This document shows, one piece after another, positions 10,010-42,362 of a DNA stretch of 64,000 nucleotides; position 1 is the stretch's first letter; each line of letters begins with the position of its first letter. The stretch is taken from NCBI GenBank assembly GCA_039621445.1, contig CP154957.1, positions 3,404,504-3,468,503 on the forward strand. Reading direction: 5' to 3'. The notes beneath the pieces are model-generated. The model did no database searches. It was not told the DNA's origin and saw only the letters and a list, made by a program, of their open reading frames with translations. The translations under genes and the position numbers were made by a program. The stretch is from Euglena gracilis (taxonomy: Eukaryota; Euglenida; Euglenophyceae; Euglenales).

Positions 10010-13000
10010 GTGCAGTTTTTGGTCCGGGACCCTGCGGTGGCATATCAGGCGCGTCGCCCTGGAATTTCTATCGCTGTAATTTTTAAAAGGTGGCAGTCCA
10101 ACATGAAAGTGCAAAAGCAAGGTATGCGGATGGAATCGGCGGAAAAGTCCCGGAGCGTGGAAAATCAGCTTTTCCTAGCCCGCCACTTCTGCCCACCATT
10201 TTCGACCCCTTCGCCACATTTCCGTTCTTGGATTCCCGCAAATTTTCAATTCGTCCCCCCCCCGAAAGTTTCTGCATTAGTTTATATCCCAAAAAATTCT
10301 AATTAAAATAATTCCAATAAATTCTAAATAGAAAATAAATGAAAATTCTAAATAAAAAATGCCAAATAGATTTTGTTGTGTCCCATCTTTTCCGGACAAT
10401 TTTCCCCCATTTTCTGGGAAGGTGCAGGGGCGGGGGGTTGCCATGGAAGGCTGCATCATTTTGGGTTGGCCACGGCCGACCGCCCCCAACCAAGCTGCTT
10501 CACCTCAACTGATTGGTTGGATTGCGGTCGGCCTCAACCAACAGATATTCACCCTGGTTGGATCGCTTTCAACCAATTATTGCACCAATCAAACGTTGAC
10601 GAAGGAATGGGGTTGGGGTATTCTGCTCAATGTTGATCAGTGTGGACAAAAATTATGGGAGACAAGAATTACAGGAAAAATAGTGCTGGAAAAAATATGG
10701 GAGATTTTTTTGAAAAAAAAATTGGAAATCCAAAATTTCAGGGAAAATGGTGGTAATCTTTTTCAGTTGTAATGAATTATTTTTGGCAAAGAAGTCAACT
10801 CAAAATTCCAAAAACTGGTCAAAATGCAATTCTGGTGGTTCAAAATAAACCCCAAGGATTGGCATTTCAAAACCCCATCTTTTTGTGGTTGCTCCCCCAA
10901 AGTGCAGAGGGCAGGTACACTGCACAAAATTGGGGGGGGGAGATATGGAGAAATTCAAGTGGTTTTCCATGTTTTTTGCTTCCTGTATTTTTTGTCCATG
11001 TTGTAAATTGGCTCTCCAAGGTGCACAGCGGACCCGAAGAGGCTACTGGGGGTGAGAACTAGCTGAGTCTCTGTGGTTGGCTCTTGAAAGCTCGGTGTGA
11101 GATGCTCTAGACCACCCCTAATAGAAGCGCGGGGTCGCTACGACGAGCGAGCACAGGTCCAAATAAAAGCACACACCCCGCCACCAAAGGCGGGTCCACT
11201 ACCAGCATTTTTCGATGGAATTTCTGAAGGATAACAACAAGGGGGAGGGGGTCGGCACCCACCCACCCACCCCTGGGGTGGGGCCCCCCGGGGGAGGGGG
11301 GGGGGTCCCGGGGGACCCACCCACGTTTGCACGAAAATGGCCAAAAATTCTAAAATAGCACCTTTTTCAAAATTTTCGGTGCCTTTGGCGCCGAAAAAGA
11401 TATACCCACCGAGGGGGTCCAAGGGACCCACCCACGCTACCCCCCCTCCCCCCCGGGGGAGGGGGTCCAAGACTAAAAAAAACCCCTGGACAGAGGGCAC
11501 AAGAGGGCACAATCAATCAAGGCAATTTCCTGGAAAAAACAATTTCCGGGGGGGGGGTAGGTACGAGCACTAGAAGAGTCTCTTTAAACCCCCAAATAGG
11601 TGTAAGTATGGGCACTTATTGCGGATGGCCAGCCTCTGGGAATGGGGGCGGTTCTATTTGGACCCGATTGCCTGATCTTCCCTCCCCCCCCCGGTCTTAA
11701 AAAAAACCCTGCCTCTGTCCTCGCTGACCTGTCCTCATAGGGACCTGTCTTCTGATGGTTTTTCTGAGAATTTTCTGCCTGGGTTGGAGAAGATTGGAAC
11801 ATGTTTTCAGGCTTCCAGTGACAAATTGTGGGAAAAGCATTTTTTTTTCTTTTCCAGTTTTTCCCTCACCAGAAGTAAAAAAGGTCATCCTTTTTTCCCC
11901 TGCTTGTCTTTATAGAGGCCTGTTTCCCACCTCGCACTTGCTGATTGTCTGGAGAAACTTTCCCGGGAAACCCCCCTTCCTTTTTGAGTGCTCGGTGCCC
12001 ATTTGGGCGCCCAAACGGTGTGCAGTACCTAAATAAGTGTGCACCCCACAGGACCTGAAAGTGAAGTCCAAAAAAAGTGCGCACCCCCCTCAGAGGCTCT
12101 TTTCACTGCTCGCTTTTGGGTGGTGCCCAAATTTGTGTCATACCCGAAATTACAGTCCAATAATGTGCCCACCCCGTGCATCTAAATGGGGGAGTTAGTT
12201 GATTCTGTTTCCTGATGTTTCTCATCTATACAGGAATGTAACCATAGAGGCAGCTAAGTGAACCCGACATGTCAAAAGATGCATCTTGTGTTGCATATCA
12301 AATACAGGTGCCATAACCCCCCCCCCCGATGAAACTCCCTGTTTTATCATTCAGACTTGATTCTGCCACAACCACCACAGCCTCACAACATGCCGTGTAA
12401 GCATTGTGCGTAAACACCCCACAGTTTTCACCACTACATATTCTTTATGCATATTCCCTGTTCCAGCAAACCTTTCTTACAGCAAGCACAGACCCAGAAT
12501 GGGATGCAACGCAAATGCCATCAATTTTCAGGCAGCAAGTTTACAGGAATCCAGAAATTCATTACGTGGTTGGAACTCCAGGGAAGAGGGTGCAAGGTGT
12601 AGGCGTACTCAAGCTGTCAAGGGTGAGAGGGGCGCAGTGTTCTTTCAGAGGAACCGAAAAAGGCAAGTGTAACCCCAAAAAGAAAATCGGACGAATTTGG
12701 GGATCTTTCAAGTCGCAGAATGGCGGGCTCAGCTCTTGGAAATAGGTTGTATTTGTGTGTCGTTGGAATTTATGTCATGTTTTTTTTTTGGCAGGACGTC
12801 TTTCTGTGGACTCTGTTGTTTCCACACACACGCGCGCGCGCACACGCACGCACGCACGCACGCACACAGACCACACACACTCACTCACTCACGCACTCAC
12901 TCACTCACTCACTCACTCACTCACTCACTCATTCACTCACTCACTCACTCACTCACTCACTCACTCACTCACTCACTCACTCACTCATTCACATCCCATT

Positions 13001-13022
13001 CACGGCCTCTCCCACCACCCAG
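10010..13022. other. non-coding or intronic repeat-rich stretch
   Basis: AT-rich DNA with G/C-run hairpin repeats (11200-11500 carries a ggtgcctttggcgccg core; 11520-11715 ends in a cttaaaaaaaaccctg terminus). Conserved-looking text near 12230-12330 (aacccgacatgt...gatgca) also occurs at 4550-4610, so that segment is a repeat. An open frame at 12404-12745 has no supporting codon bias. Confidence 0.5.
12826..12990. repeat. compound (CA)n/(CG)n then (ACTC)n microsatellite
   Basis: cgcgcgcgca and cgcacgcacg lead into about 25 units of cactcactcact. It is open in several frames (poly Thr-His-Ser-Leu) but carries no coding signature. Confidence 0.9.
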
Positions 13023-13092
13023 CAGACCCCCGCCAATGATGCTATCGAGAGCCGGGTTGTAGTGGACCCTGCCTTGATCACGCAAAGGGCTG
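13023..13092 (+). CDS. candidate exon, unknown product
   Basis: Following the acceptor caccacccag, a frame reads QTPANDAIESRVVVDPALI and then TQRA. It ends somewhere between a gtagtg donor at 13060 and the poly-T region at 13092. Composition fits coding sequence but there is no family match; confidence is low. Confidence 0.3.
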
Positions 13093-13974
13093 TTTTCGCT
13101 GTTTTTTTTGTTGTTTTGGGTTAGGAGCAGCGTTCGGGGTAGGGTTTGTGGTGAGGTGGCTGGGGGGTCCCAGGTTCTTGCCGTGCCTCAACAGCCTCAC
13201 CACACCAGAATGACAAAACGGAAACAGTTCCATTGCCGGAGAGAGGGGCTTATCATCCCCCTCCCCCCGAATTATTCCCGTCCCCGGGACCCTTTACGGC
13301 CCAATGGGAACAGTATGAGGGGAACAGCTCGGGGGGGGGGGGTGATCTAGTCCCCCCCCCCAAGCTACTCCCATACCTGAATCTCGGACACCCCGAACAG
13401 CCAAAAGGGGTCATTTTTGGCAACTTTTTTGGATGTTCGCAAAAAAATGGTCAGTTTTAAGCACATTTGCCAAAATTCAATTTTGAAATCGTCCCAAAAC
13501 GTCGATTTTTGAAGACTTTTTTTGAGAAGTTCTTTATAAAAAGTGCTATGACAGTGAGCTCTTCCCATCCCCCCTATGGGAATAGCTCGGGGGGGGGGGG
13601 GCAGGTTGGGGGGGGCATGGTATTCTGGTTTTGGTATTGGTTTGGACAAGACAAAGGGCACCAGACCAGAAGGCGAGAGGACCAGAAGCGCCAGGCCACA
13701 AAGTTGTTGGGTGTCGGCCAGGCACCAACTCTGAATGGCGCAAAAAGCCCAACGCCGGTTTCAATTGGATTCAGGATTTCCCCGTTTTGTTTTCTTTGTG
13801 TTTTCCCCCCATATTTTCCCCAATTTATAGTAATATCATAAATATTGTGTAATATATATCATGTGTGTTTTATTTATTATCATAAACATATCACATACAT
13901 TTTTCCCTCATATATACAATATATTCCCCTTTTTAAAACACTCATTTTGCACAGACATTTAAACCCCACCCCCC

Positions 13975-14360
13975 ATTTATAACCCCCCCCCCCTACTTAA
14001 CTTATAACCCCCCCCCTCGGGCCGACCAACCCACCCGGATCTTATAACCCCCCCCCCCCCCGGGGAAGAAAAATGGAAACTGCCGGGGACGATTTTTTCG
14101 GCCGCAAAGCACACAAAAACTGATTTTTTGAGATTTTTTTTGATTTTTTTGAGACCGACCATCATCAAAAAGGCCATTTTTGACCAAATTTGCCAAAAAG
14201 TGCCAATTTCGGGGGTTTCGGGGTCTTTTGGGGGGGGGGGGGTTGGATTTTCACCAACAATTCCGGATCCTATAAACCCCCCCACTTATAACCCCCCCCC
14301 TTCGGCCAACCAACCAAACCGGATCCTATAAACCCCAGGGGGTTTATAGGTAGGGGGGGG
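13975..14360. repeat. TTATAACCCCC/GGGTTTATAG foldback repeats
   Basis: Several arms of the form cttataacccccccc alternate with tcgggccgaccaacc-type segments and close with aggggtttatagg. A second copy lies at 18478-18556 (acctataaaccccct ... ggggtttataatgggg). The structure suggests nested or tandem hairpin elements. Confidence 0.55.
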
Positions 14361-14467
14361 GTATTCGTCGGGTTTTTTTGAAGGTCCCAAATGTGCCCTC
14401 CCCCCCCCCCATGCTGGACCCACCCCCCATTGCGTGGCGCCGACCTCCGGACGGGCCCGCTGCCACC

Positions 14468-14523
14468 GGATGACCGGCGCGGACGTGCTCGACTGGTGGA
14501 CCGGCTACGTCCGCCCTCCCCTG
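14468..14523 (+). CDS. probable exon of a small unrecognised gene (weakly DEP-like)
   Basis: ATG at 14470 opens 18 codons with near-uniform G/C third positions: MTGADVLDWWTGYVRPPL. The left edge fits a nonconventional 3' end (CTG then five bases, ending 14467), and the right edge fits a nonconventional 5' end (ACC then CAG). It joins in phase 0 to the last exon at 15590. The motif GADVLDWW is reminiscent of DEP domains (typically GxxLVDWL), but this is too short to assign. The ATG could be internal. Confidence 0.45.
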
Positions 14524-15296
14524 ACCCAGGCCGCGTACTGGAGCTGCACAGGGGGGCCGCGTGTCGACCCCCCCCCACTGGGCAGGCGCAGAATGGTTGG
14601 CCATTCTTAACCTTTATGACGAGAGTCAATCCACTAATAAGTACTGTTGTACTATTTAAACTCCTCATATTTGTCCTGAACATGTATATTTATACCTGTA
14701 CTTGTTATTTCTATTTCTATTTGTGTAACACATGCATTAGTCTTCCACAATGAGTTGAGTTCTCCGAGGCAATACACTACATACAAACATAGATACATAC
14801 AGAAGCAGAAGCATTGCTGAGAACCGAGGAATCTCGGCAAAGGCCCCCCCCCCCCCCCAGAAATTGTCATGCGAGAACGTTTGTGGGGTCCCTGTCTGGA
14901 AAATTTTCTGGGGTTCCCAGGGTTGGCCGGTCATTGGGACAGTTTTGGGGACGGGGGTATACAACAGGGAATCTTCTCCTCTGCCGATGTGGATGTTCGC
15001 ATTGTCACAGGGTGTTTGATGTGGCCATGCATGGTTTGTTTTGTGTTCGCTGTGTGGATTGCTTCTGTTCCAACCGATTTTCAGCCACCGTGGACATTCT
15101 CACCAAAAATATTTCCAAAATTGGCGGAGATTGCAGGAAATTGCTGAAATTTTCAGAAATTTTGCGGGAACTTGGCAGAAATTGTGCAATTAAAAAAAAA
15201 AGTTGCGAAAATTGTCAGTGCCCCCCGCCACTCACCCCAATTTAAATACCACCCCCCTGTGTGTGGTGTGTGTGCCATGATGGTTTGTTTGGTTCG

Positions 15297-15522
<226 letters not shown>

Positions 15523-15589
15523 CTGTCAGTGAGCTGGCATTCCCCATTCTCCTGCTTTGCGTTGCGTTCTGTTGGTTTCGGCTGTCGGC

Positions 15590-15736
15590 TCGCTGCACAC
15601 GGCCGCCCTGAGCCGCGTCCGGCCCCGTGGGCACATGTGGACAGGGCACCGGGCGGGGGACTTCCTGCGCGCCGTCATGGGCGGTGGGCCGCCCAAGCGC
15701 AGAACCACGTCCCGTCAGACGTCGACTGACTCCTGA
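15590..15736 (+). CDS. last exon of a small unrecognised gene
   Basis: 48 codons end at TGA 15734-15736, with strongly G/C-ending codons: SLHTAALSRVRPRGHMWTG, then HRAGDFLRAVMGGGPPKRR and a Thr/Ser-rich tail. The start is set by the nonconventional rule (CTG at 15582-15584, then five bases) and is in phase with the exon ending at 14523. The intron ends pair weakly (CAGGCCG with CAGCCGA). Basic C-terminus; function unknown. If the start at 14470 is right, the protein would be about 66 residues. Confidence 0.5.
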   Translation, partial: SLHTAALSRVRPRGHMWTGHRAGDFLRAVMGGGPPKRRTTSRQTSTDS

Positions 15737-15830
15737 GCCAGCGCATCCATCAGCCACGCTCATGGTTACACAACGCACACCACCACACAATACATAAAAC
15801 ACAGCAGATATCACATAGCACATGCACGCA

Positions 15831-15935
15831 CACACACACACACACGCGCGCGCGCGCACGCACAACACAGAACACGCACACAACACAACACACACACTAC
15901 ACACACAACACACAGACACACACACATCCAACACA
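15831..15935. repeat. (CA)n/(CG)n microsatellite
   Basis: cacacaca, then cgcgcgcgcg, then degenerate cacaacacac, just downstream of the terminal exon at 15590. Confidence 0.9.
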
Positions 15936-16439
15936 TGCACCGTGGTGTAAATATCTAAGTTTGGCTGCACATTACTTTTTGGTGTCTCGCCAGTGATCCA
16001 TGTGTCCGCAGCGCTAGTTCTTCAAAGTTTTTGGGTTGCCCTTGCCGTGTCGAAGTCAAACACAATACCGTCCGTGTGGTTCCAAACACGCCGGTTTCTA
16101 AATTTCGGTTGGTTGCAAACAATTATGTGGCCCCTTCTCCAGCAAAATACCAAGAACAAGAGTATTCCGCAGAACAACATTCAGCAAGCACCCCCCCAAT
16201 TCAGTGAACCGGGTCGTTTCTTCGCGCCGCCCGATTTAATGCGCGAGCAACTGCCTGGGGGTGGCAGGGGCTAATTTCGCAAGCCAGACCCACCCTACTG
16301 GTTTTTTTTGAGCTCGGAAAATTCCCTGGCAGGAGGGGCAGATCCCCCCCCCGGGTCGTGGCCGGGGGCCAGGCATGGATTTCGGCGCAAAGTGCCAAAA
16401 AAAATTTGTGAAATGCTTCTCAACTGCCTGATCTTCGCT

Positions 16440-16625
16440 GGGGGGCTCCCCAGGGCAGAACGGGAATCGGCCGAACAGCCAGGGTGGTGGGTGGGGGGGG
16501 GGGGCGACCACCCCCACCCCCTGCATGGTGGGGGGGGGGGGTCGACCACCCCCACCACCTCTTCCCGTATTTCCGGGAGCACCAATTTTTGGACCCGAAA
16601 AAAATTTTCCAGTGCCTTCGACACC
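16440..16625. repeat. dispersed G/C-run repeat, two-copy family with 19430-19585
   Basis: The segment gggcagaacgggaatcggcc...ccagggtggtgggt, then a cgaccaccccc palindrome, then cccgtatttccgggagcacc is repeated almost word for word at 19430-19585. A more distant copy is at 53255-53345. Confidence 0.7.
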
Positions 16626-17399
16626 AGGTGTTTTTTTGACCCATTTTGGGACCCATATAGGGGGTCCCCCCAAAGACCCCCCAAAACCCCATTTTTTCAC
16701 ACCTTCCAAAAATTCAACATTTTCTTAAAATGTTGATTTTGAGAGGTGTTTGAAGCAAAAAATTCCATTGAAAGTCCAAAAAATTTCAACGAGGAAAAAT
16801 GTCAGTAAAATTTGATTGTGCCAAAATTTTGTCCACTTTTTTTTGACCCTCGTTTTCTCCACCCCCCTCCTAAAAAACTACCAATTTTCAACCCTGAAAT
16901 TTTTGAGATATTTTTTGTGAAAAAAATGTGGTTTTCCATCAAAAAATCATGTGTTTTGGGGGTCGCATTTTCACCATTTTATAACAGGTTTTGAACAGTG
17001 CTGAGCTCTAAATGGGACTTGCACGTAATGGAAGGCCGAAAAAACAGCATTGCAAATTTCATGTAATTTACAATTTACAAATTGCACACACACAATTTAC
17101 GGTAACTTTCAGTGATTTTACAGTAATTATTGAAATTTTAAGAGCTCAGTGCCCCCCCCATACCCCCAAACCCCCATACTCATTTTCGACCTTTTTCAGC
17201 ACTTAAATGACCCAAAAATTATGGGTTGGGGGCCAAAAAAAAAAACAGGGCGCCAGGGGGGTCGAAAAAATGCTCATTTTCAGCTCGAAAACAGGTTTTC
17301 CGTTTCGGACAAAACAGATTTTTCGTTTTTTCTTTAACCCATAAATCGCCTAATACATACATACATAAATCGCCTAAGTCAAAACAGAATGGTCAAATT

Positions 17400-18180
17400 T
17401 GGCCGAAAAATGGCCATAACTCGGGCTAGGCGGGAGTTGCGGGGAAATCAAAGTACCATTAGATAGGGCATTTTAAGGGCTTCAATTTCGGTCTCCTGAC
17501 ATTCCTTTGATTCCCCACCATTTTTGAGAAATTTTAGAAAAAATCAATTTTTGACCCAAAAAAAAACAGGGCCAAAAACGGCCAAGTCGCAAGCCTGTCG
17601 CGCAGTTTTGGGCCGTAAATCGGCCACATTTCGGGCTAGGCGGGGAGTTTCGGGGAAATCAAAGTACCATTAGATAGGGCGTTCCAAGGGTTTCAATTTT
17701 GGTCTCCGGACATTTTCTTTGATTTTGCTTCATTTTCGAGATATTTTGGAAACATCGGTTTTTAGACCCCAAAAACGGCCCAAAACGGCCCCTGAAATGG
17801 GCCAAAAGGGGCTGAAGCATGGCCGTAACTCGGGCTACACAAAGAGTTGAGGGAAAAATAAAGCATTGTTGGATAGGGTATTCCAAGGGCATTTTTGCTC
17901 TCCGGACATTTTCTTTGATTTTGCTTCATTGTCGAGATACTTTCAAAAAAATCGATTTTTTGACCAAAAATGGCCCAAAAAAAAACACCCCAAAATGGCC
18001 GTTTTGGGCCGCAAAGGCGCGCCAGAACACGGGCCAGGCGTGTTGTCAGCCAAAACGGCGAACGGGGGGTGATGGAGAGCCTCCAGGGGTACATTTTGTC
18101 AGACCGACATTTCCGGAAATAATGTATGTTTTCTCGAGATATTTTCGAAAATCGATTTTTTGACGGATTTTTGGACCCCG
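17400..18180. repeat. four-unit tandem repeat, ~200 bp period
   Basis: Each unit has the order: ataactcgggctaggcggg, aatcaaagtaccattagata, gggcttcaatt, ggtctcc.gacatt, ttgatt, gaccaaaaacggcc. Landmark cgggct occurs at about 17421, 17631 and 17829 and a diverged form near 18015. Units differ increasingly toward the right. A single dispersed unit is at 2255-2400 (gttagatagggctttttaag, gggcttcaattt). Looks like a short satellite or a tandemly duplicated element. Confidence 0.75.
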
Positions 18181-18819
18181 GCGAAAATGGCAGAGTTGAA
18201 AGGGGGGGGCGGGCCAATCCTACCCAGTTTTGACCCCTTCACAGGTGAAAAACTCGGGCCTGGTGGGGAGTTGGGGGTCAGACGGAGGTGAGTCGGAAAC
18301 TAGAAATCCAATCGCTTGCAACTGGGAAAAAATTTCGGGAACCGGGCCGGAGTCATGGTGATAATCCGCAGTTTTCATGGTCTACCCAGGGGGGCGGGGG
18401 GAGTTGGTGGTCCAACCCTCCCTTTTCTTCAGGGGCAAGCTTCGCTCTTACCCATAAAGGGATAAGAGCTCAGCGACCCCCCACCTATAAACCCCCTCAC
18501 CTTCAGCTGACCAACCAAACCAGGTCCTATAAACCCCAGGGGTTTATAATGGGGGGTCTAATGAACCCCTTGCCCAGTGAACAAGGTTGTCGACATCTTA
18601 CCCATCTTTTCTGGTTCTTAGATGGGGCATTGGATTGGCAAGGGACCGAGGTTGCTCAGAGCCAATAGCGGCAAAGGGAAGTGAATGCCAAACTGCCAGG
18701 ATTAAAAAGTGGGGGAGTATGTTTTATACTGTCGGCATTGTTTTGTGCATCAAGCAGTGGCATTCGAAAGTCATGCCAGGCCATGCATGACGTTATCATG
18801 CCCCACTTGCTTTCCACAG

Positions 18820-18904
18820 TACCATACTGGCCATATGGCGAGCATCGAAGAGATCCGGGCCGACTTGACCGAGAAGCAGAACAATGCGTATCCAAATTAC
18901 CAGC
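18820..18904 (+). CDS. exon 1 of the small gene at 18835-21626
   Basis: A clean acceptor (tttccacag) precedes the exon, so the ATG at 18835 has a 15-base leader after it. In a euglenozoan this acceptor could serve spliced-leader trans-splicing. The coding part ends at the TAC codon or a few bases later within the CCAGC microhomology. Confidence 0.55.
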
Positions 18905-21626
18905 CAGGTCCGGTGATATGTTCGGTTTTCCATCGATTTTCTTTCGATTTTCCTGACCGTTTTAAGCAGGCATCCGGATTTTTTCTCATTTGGCAATGGT
19001 TTCCAGTCAGGTCCCCCCCTCCCCGGCGCATCATCTTAGGCAATTTTATGATTGTTCAAAGTAATATTTTTTTGTATTCACACAGGTCTGTGCCAATAAT
19101 TCGAATGGTAGCCCGGAGTAGCGACGACACTCATCCAGGAACCATATTCCTAAGTATCTCAACCACGTTCGCCCAAACGTTCATGAATTCTGAGTCCGAA
19201 CCCAGGCGTGTTGGGTTGGCAAGGTTGTTGTTCATTTTCATTTTTTCCCGACAAACTTTCTGCGCCTTCAGCAGTGAAAACTGTGCTGTGTTTTGTTCAC
19301 CAAAGTGTCACCACCCCCAGGAAACTGTCATGCCACGGTACCGGCCAACATGTCAGTTGACACTGCCAGTTTTCAGGGGGGGGGGTCGGTTGCAGGGGTT
19401 TCGTTACGCTGGAGGACACCCCACCCCGAGGGGGGGGAGCAGGGCAGAACGGGAATCGGCCAAACAGCCAGGGTGGTGGGTGGGGGGGGGGGTCGACCCC
19501 CCCCCCCCACCACCACCTCCCGTATTTCCGTATTTCTGGGAGCACCAATTTTCGACCCCCAAAAAACTTTCCCGACGCTTTTGGCGCCGTGAAAATTTGG
19601 TAAAAAAATCGTGGTGGTGGGGGGTCGACCACCCCCCCACCAGGCTTTCCTGTACAGTCCTGGGGGGGGGGGGGGGGCAGCCAGCCAACCCCTTTCTGCA
19701 GCCAACCCCCCGGGGGTCCAACAGGCCACCCCTGGCCGGTAGGTTGGGTGGCAGAGCGGCCAGCACGGGGGACGGTGCGCGCGGGAGGCGGCCAGCCACG
19801 ACGGCCGGCCCTGCCCCCCCAGCTCCAGCGCTGGATCGACGCCAAGGCGGGCATCAAGGAGGACGTGCTCCGCGCCCTGCGGAAGCAGCGCGCCAACGAG
19901 CGGCGGCTGAAGGCGGTGCTGAATGGCCAGGGGGGGGGGACACTGTGCCAGGCCTTAAGCCAGACAGAAGTCAAGTGCCCCCCCCCCTACACCATCCACC
20001 TCAAAACTGAAGGGCTTCCCATCTATCCCAGGGGGTGGGGTCAACAACCTGCCATCGGGCTTTGGGAATTTCCTGTTCAGCCCCGGAACCGACCCCTCGG
20101 ACCACCCCCCCCTCCCCTCCTTGGCAGGTTCCAAAAACAGCGAAATTTTTCTTCGGAACTGCTCACCGGAAAACTACCCCAAAAAATGCTTTTTCCCCTC
20201 ACTTTTGAGCATATTTGCACATTTTTTTGATGTTTTGGTGTTTTCCACAAAAAAAAGGTGTTCCAAAAAAATCAAAAAATGAGCATTTTTGGCTTTATTT
20301 TCATCGAAAAATCAGGGGTTTTTGACCAATTTCGACCTGGTATCCGGCCCTTTGCCCCGTCCATAAAACCGAAAATTTTCCCGGCTCCCTTCAGTTTCGT
20401 GGTGGGGGGGGGAGGGGTCTAACCCCCCTCCGTGTCGGGGGGGGGGGGGGGTCTGGACCCCCCCCCCTCAAGGTTTCCCAAAACATCTCTGATCACCCCT
20501 TCCCGTTTTCCGGGTGGCGCCCATTTTTAAATTGGGGGTTTTCGGCACACCTGGAGCTCCCCCCTCGCCCCCCAGAACCCAGCCCTTATTTTTTTCTTTT
20601 CAGCTGCCCCCAGTCAGATGGGCGAACGCCACTCTCCCTCAGGGGCTGACACAAAAAAGCTGTATCCAGTCAACCCATCGGGAAATTTGAAGAATTGTGG
20701 ATGACGAACCAACTAGCTGAAAGCGGTCCGCACATGAATCCGCCTGGAATTGACGCAACAGAAATGTCATCCCACAGAGTGACAGACCTGGATGGGCAAA
20801 TCGCTGTGAATACGGAGAAAGGAATAAGATTGTAGACCAAGGGTTGGGGGGAGCATATGATAGACATTTTCATGCAGAGGGGCAAATATGACGCGTTGTT
20901 CTGATTCTGGCACTCCAGTGTCCCGAAAAAGGGCAGTTCTTGGCCGGACCCCCACCTTCCCCGGGGGAGCCCAGCCAGTCTTTTTCCAGCCAGCAGCAGC
21001 TCTCCAGCCAGCTCTCAGCCAGGCGAGGGGGTTAAGTGGTGTTCATCTTAAAGGTTTCGCAGCCACGCAGGTCTGGATTTTTCAACAAATTTTTTTGAAA
21101 AAAAAAATGGGTCAAATGGCCAAAAATGCCTTTTTTTTTGAGGGGTTTTCTGGTTTCCTCCTCAAGAAATTTGGCTACGAAATCCACACCCAGCTGGATT
21201 CGGCGTTTTTTGCACGTTTTCGGGTCCGCCCCAGCAGCCGGTGGGACCCGGGCTGTATGGAATCCCCGAAACCCTACGGATGGTGGGTCTTCCATTTCAG
21301 CCCTCGCGGGACCCCCCCCCCCCGGACCCAACCCAAGGGGGGGTGGGTCCCCAGAGCCAGCCTTTTTTCCAGCTGGCCAGCTGGACCCCCCCTGGGGGGT
21401 ATTTCAGAGATTTGCGTACCCGGAAACCCCACTGGTAATGTGGGGGGGGGGGGGGTTGGCCACCCCCACGACCCCGATCTTGATGGACCGCCCTGCCGGC
21501 GGGGCGGGGCTGGTGGCCCCCACCCCTGCCACCGACCCTGCGCGGTTCAAGCGCGTCATCCACGACCTGAACCGGGGCACGCTGGCCCTCGTGCACCACC
21601 GGGGGCAAGCCCCTCCGGAGGACTGA
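18835..21626 (+). CDS. complete small gene model, three exons, unknown product (~87 aa)
   Basis: Exons: 18835-18901 (or to 18904), 19821-19924 and 21534-21626. The model starts MASIEEIRADLTEKQ, continues with a charged helical stretch LQRWIDAKAGIKEDVLRAL then RKQRANERRLKAVLN, and ends DPARFKRVIHDLNRG...APPED. All three parts use G/C-ending codons and stay in frame. Both introns look nonconventional: the first has CAG at +4 and lies between two CCAGC copies, with CTG at -10 and not -8 (a C-run length difference would explain it); the second starts GGC-CAG and ends CTG-CCACC, its ends pairing as CAGGGG. The protein is hydrophilic, lysine/arginine rich, with no signal peptide or membrane segment. 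I do not recognise it; a helical adaptor subunit is possible but unproven. Alternative starts for the last exon are 21501 or 21546. Confidence 0.55.
19430..19640. repeat. G/C-run repeat with GGTCGACC palindromes, in an intron
   Basis: Second copy of the repeat at 16440-16625, extended by a ttttggcgccgtgaaaattt core and an outer ggggggtcgaccaccccc palindrome. It lies in the first intron of the small gene. Confidence 0.65.
19821..19924 (+). CDS. exon 2 of the small gene at 18835-21626
   Basis: Codons are almost all G/C-ending (LQRWIDAKAG...). An ordinary cag acceptor at 19820-19822 is an alternative left edge, but it breaks phase with exon 1 unless the junction slides within CCAGC. The exon ends AAT, followed by GGC-CAG. 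Confidence 0.6.
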
Positions 21627-21835
21627 GGCTGCCTGTGTCCACGGTACGTTACATCACATTACATCGCACGGCATTACATCACAGTTATTTGTCTCATTTA
21701 TTTGTTCTGTTTATTTCATTTATTTATTTCTTTATTTGATTTGTTATCATTCATATTCATTTATTTATTATTTTGTCTTAGTTGTTCCAGTGTTTAACCG
21801 TTCCTAAATTGCCTTAGGTCTGCCAACAGCTGAAT

Positions 21836-21874
21836 GCAATGGAATGGAATGCAATGGAATGGAATGGAATGTAG
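21836..21874. repeat. (TGGAA)n short tandem repeat
   Basis: tgcaatggaatggaatgcaatggaatgg: a pentamer repeat of about seven units. Confidence 0.85.
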
Positions 21875-22004
21875 TAAAATGATAATAGCAATAATGAATA
21901 AAAAAAATATTGAAGTAAAATGAAAAATAAAGCATTGGGCCCGATCTTGGTCCCACCGGCTCGGGGCCTGGTCCAGAGCCACCCACAGCCATACAGCTCT
22001 CCAG

Positions 22005-28144
<6,140 letters not shown>

Positions 28145-28300
28145 CACAGCTGGTTTGCATCCTTTTTGTTTGTGTACCTTTTGGTGCACAAAAACTGTGA
28201 AAATCAAATGAAACGAATTGAATTGAATTAAATAATTAATTAATATTCATAGCATTAATTCTGCGGCAATTCTGCCATAATCATATCTCTTGCTTTGCAG

Positions 28301-42250
<13,950 letters not shown>

Positions 42251-42362
42251 CACCACCGCCCCTCCCCCGAGCTCCATCCCATGAGGTCCTTGCCGATGGC
42301 TTTGGGGGTTGTGGACCCGGGGGGGGGGCAAGTGGTAGCCCCAGGGGGGGTCAAAATAGTTT

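Larger units (their letters stand above)
15737..18819. other. repeat-dominated intergenic stretch
   Basis: CA/CG microsatellite (15831-15935), a GGTCGACC-type repeat at 16440-16620, poly-A/T DNA at 16690-17150, the tandem array at 17400-18180 and a TTATAACCCC repeat at 18478-18556. No gene seen. Confidence 0.6.

Noticed and set aside
10359-10772. 137-codon open frame with Asn/Gln-rich text
   Set aside because: It comes from a repeat of caacc/ggttg phrases and has no codon bias or splice signals.
12404-12745. 113-codon frame near a tttcag acceptor
   Set aside because: Mixed codon use and partial overlap with a sequence repeated at 4550; not enough to call an exon.
18709-20010. A 433-codon open frame that might be taken for one gene
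   Set aside because: It runs through an exon, G/C-run repeats and the second exon of the small gene in the wrong frame; only 18835-18904 of it has coding character.
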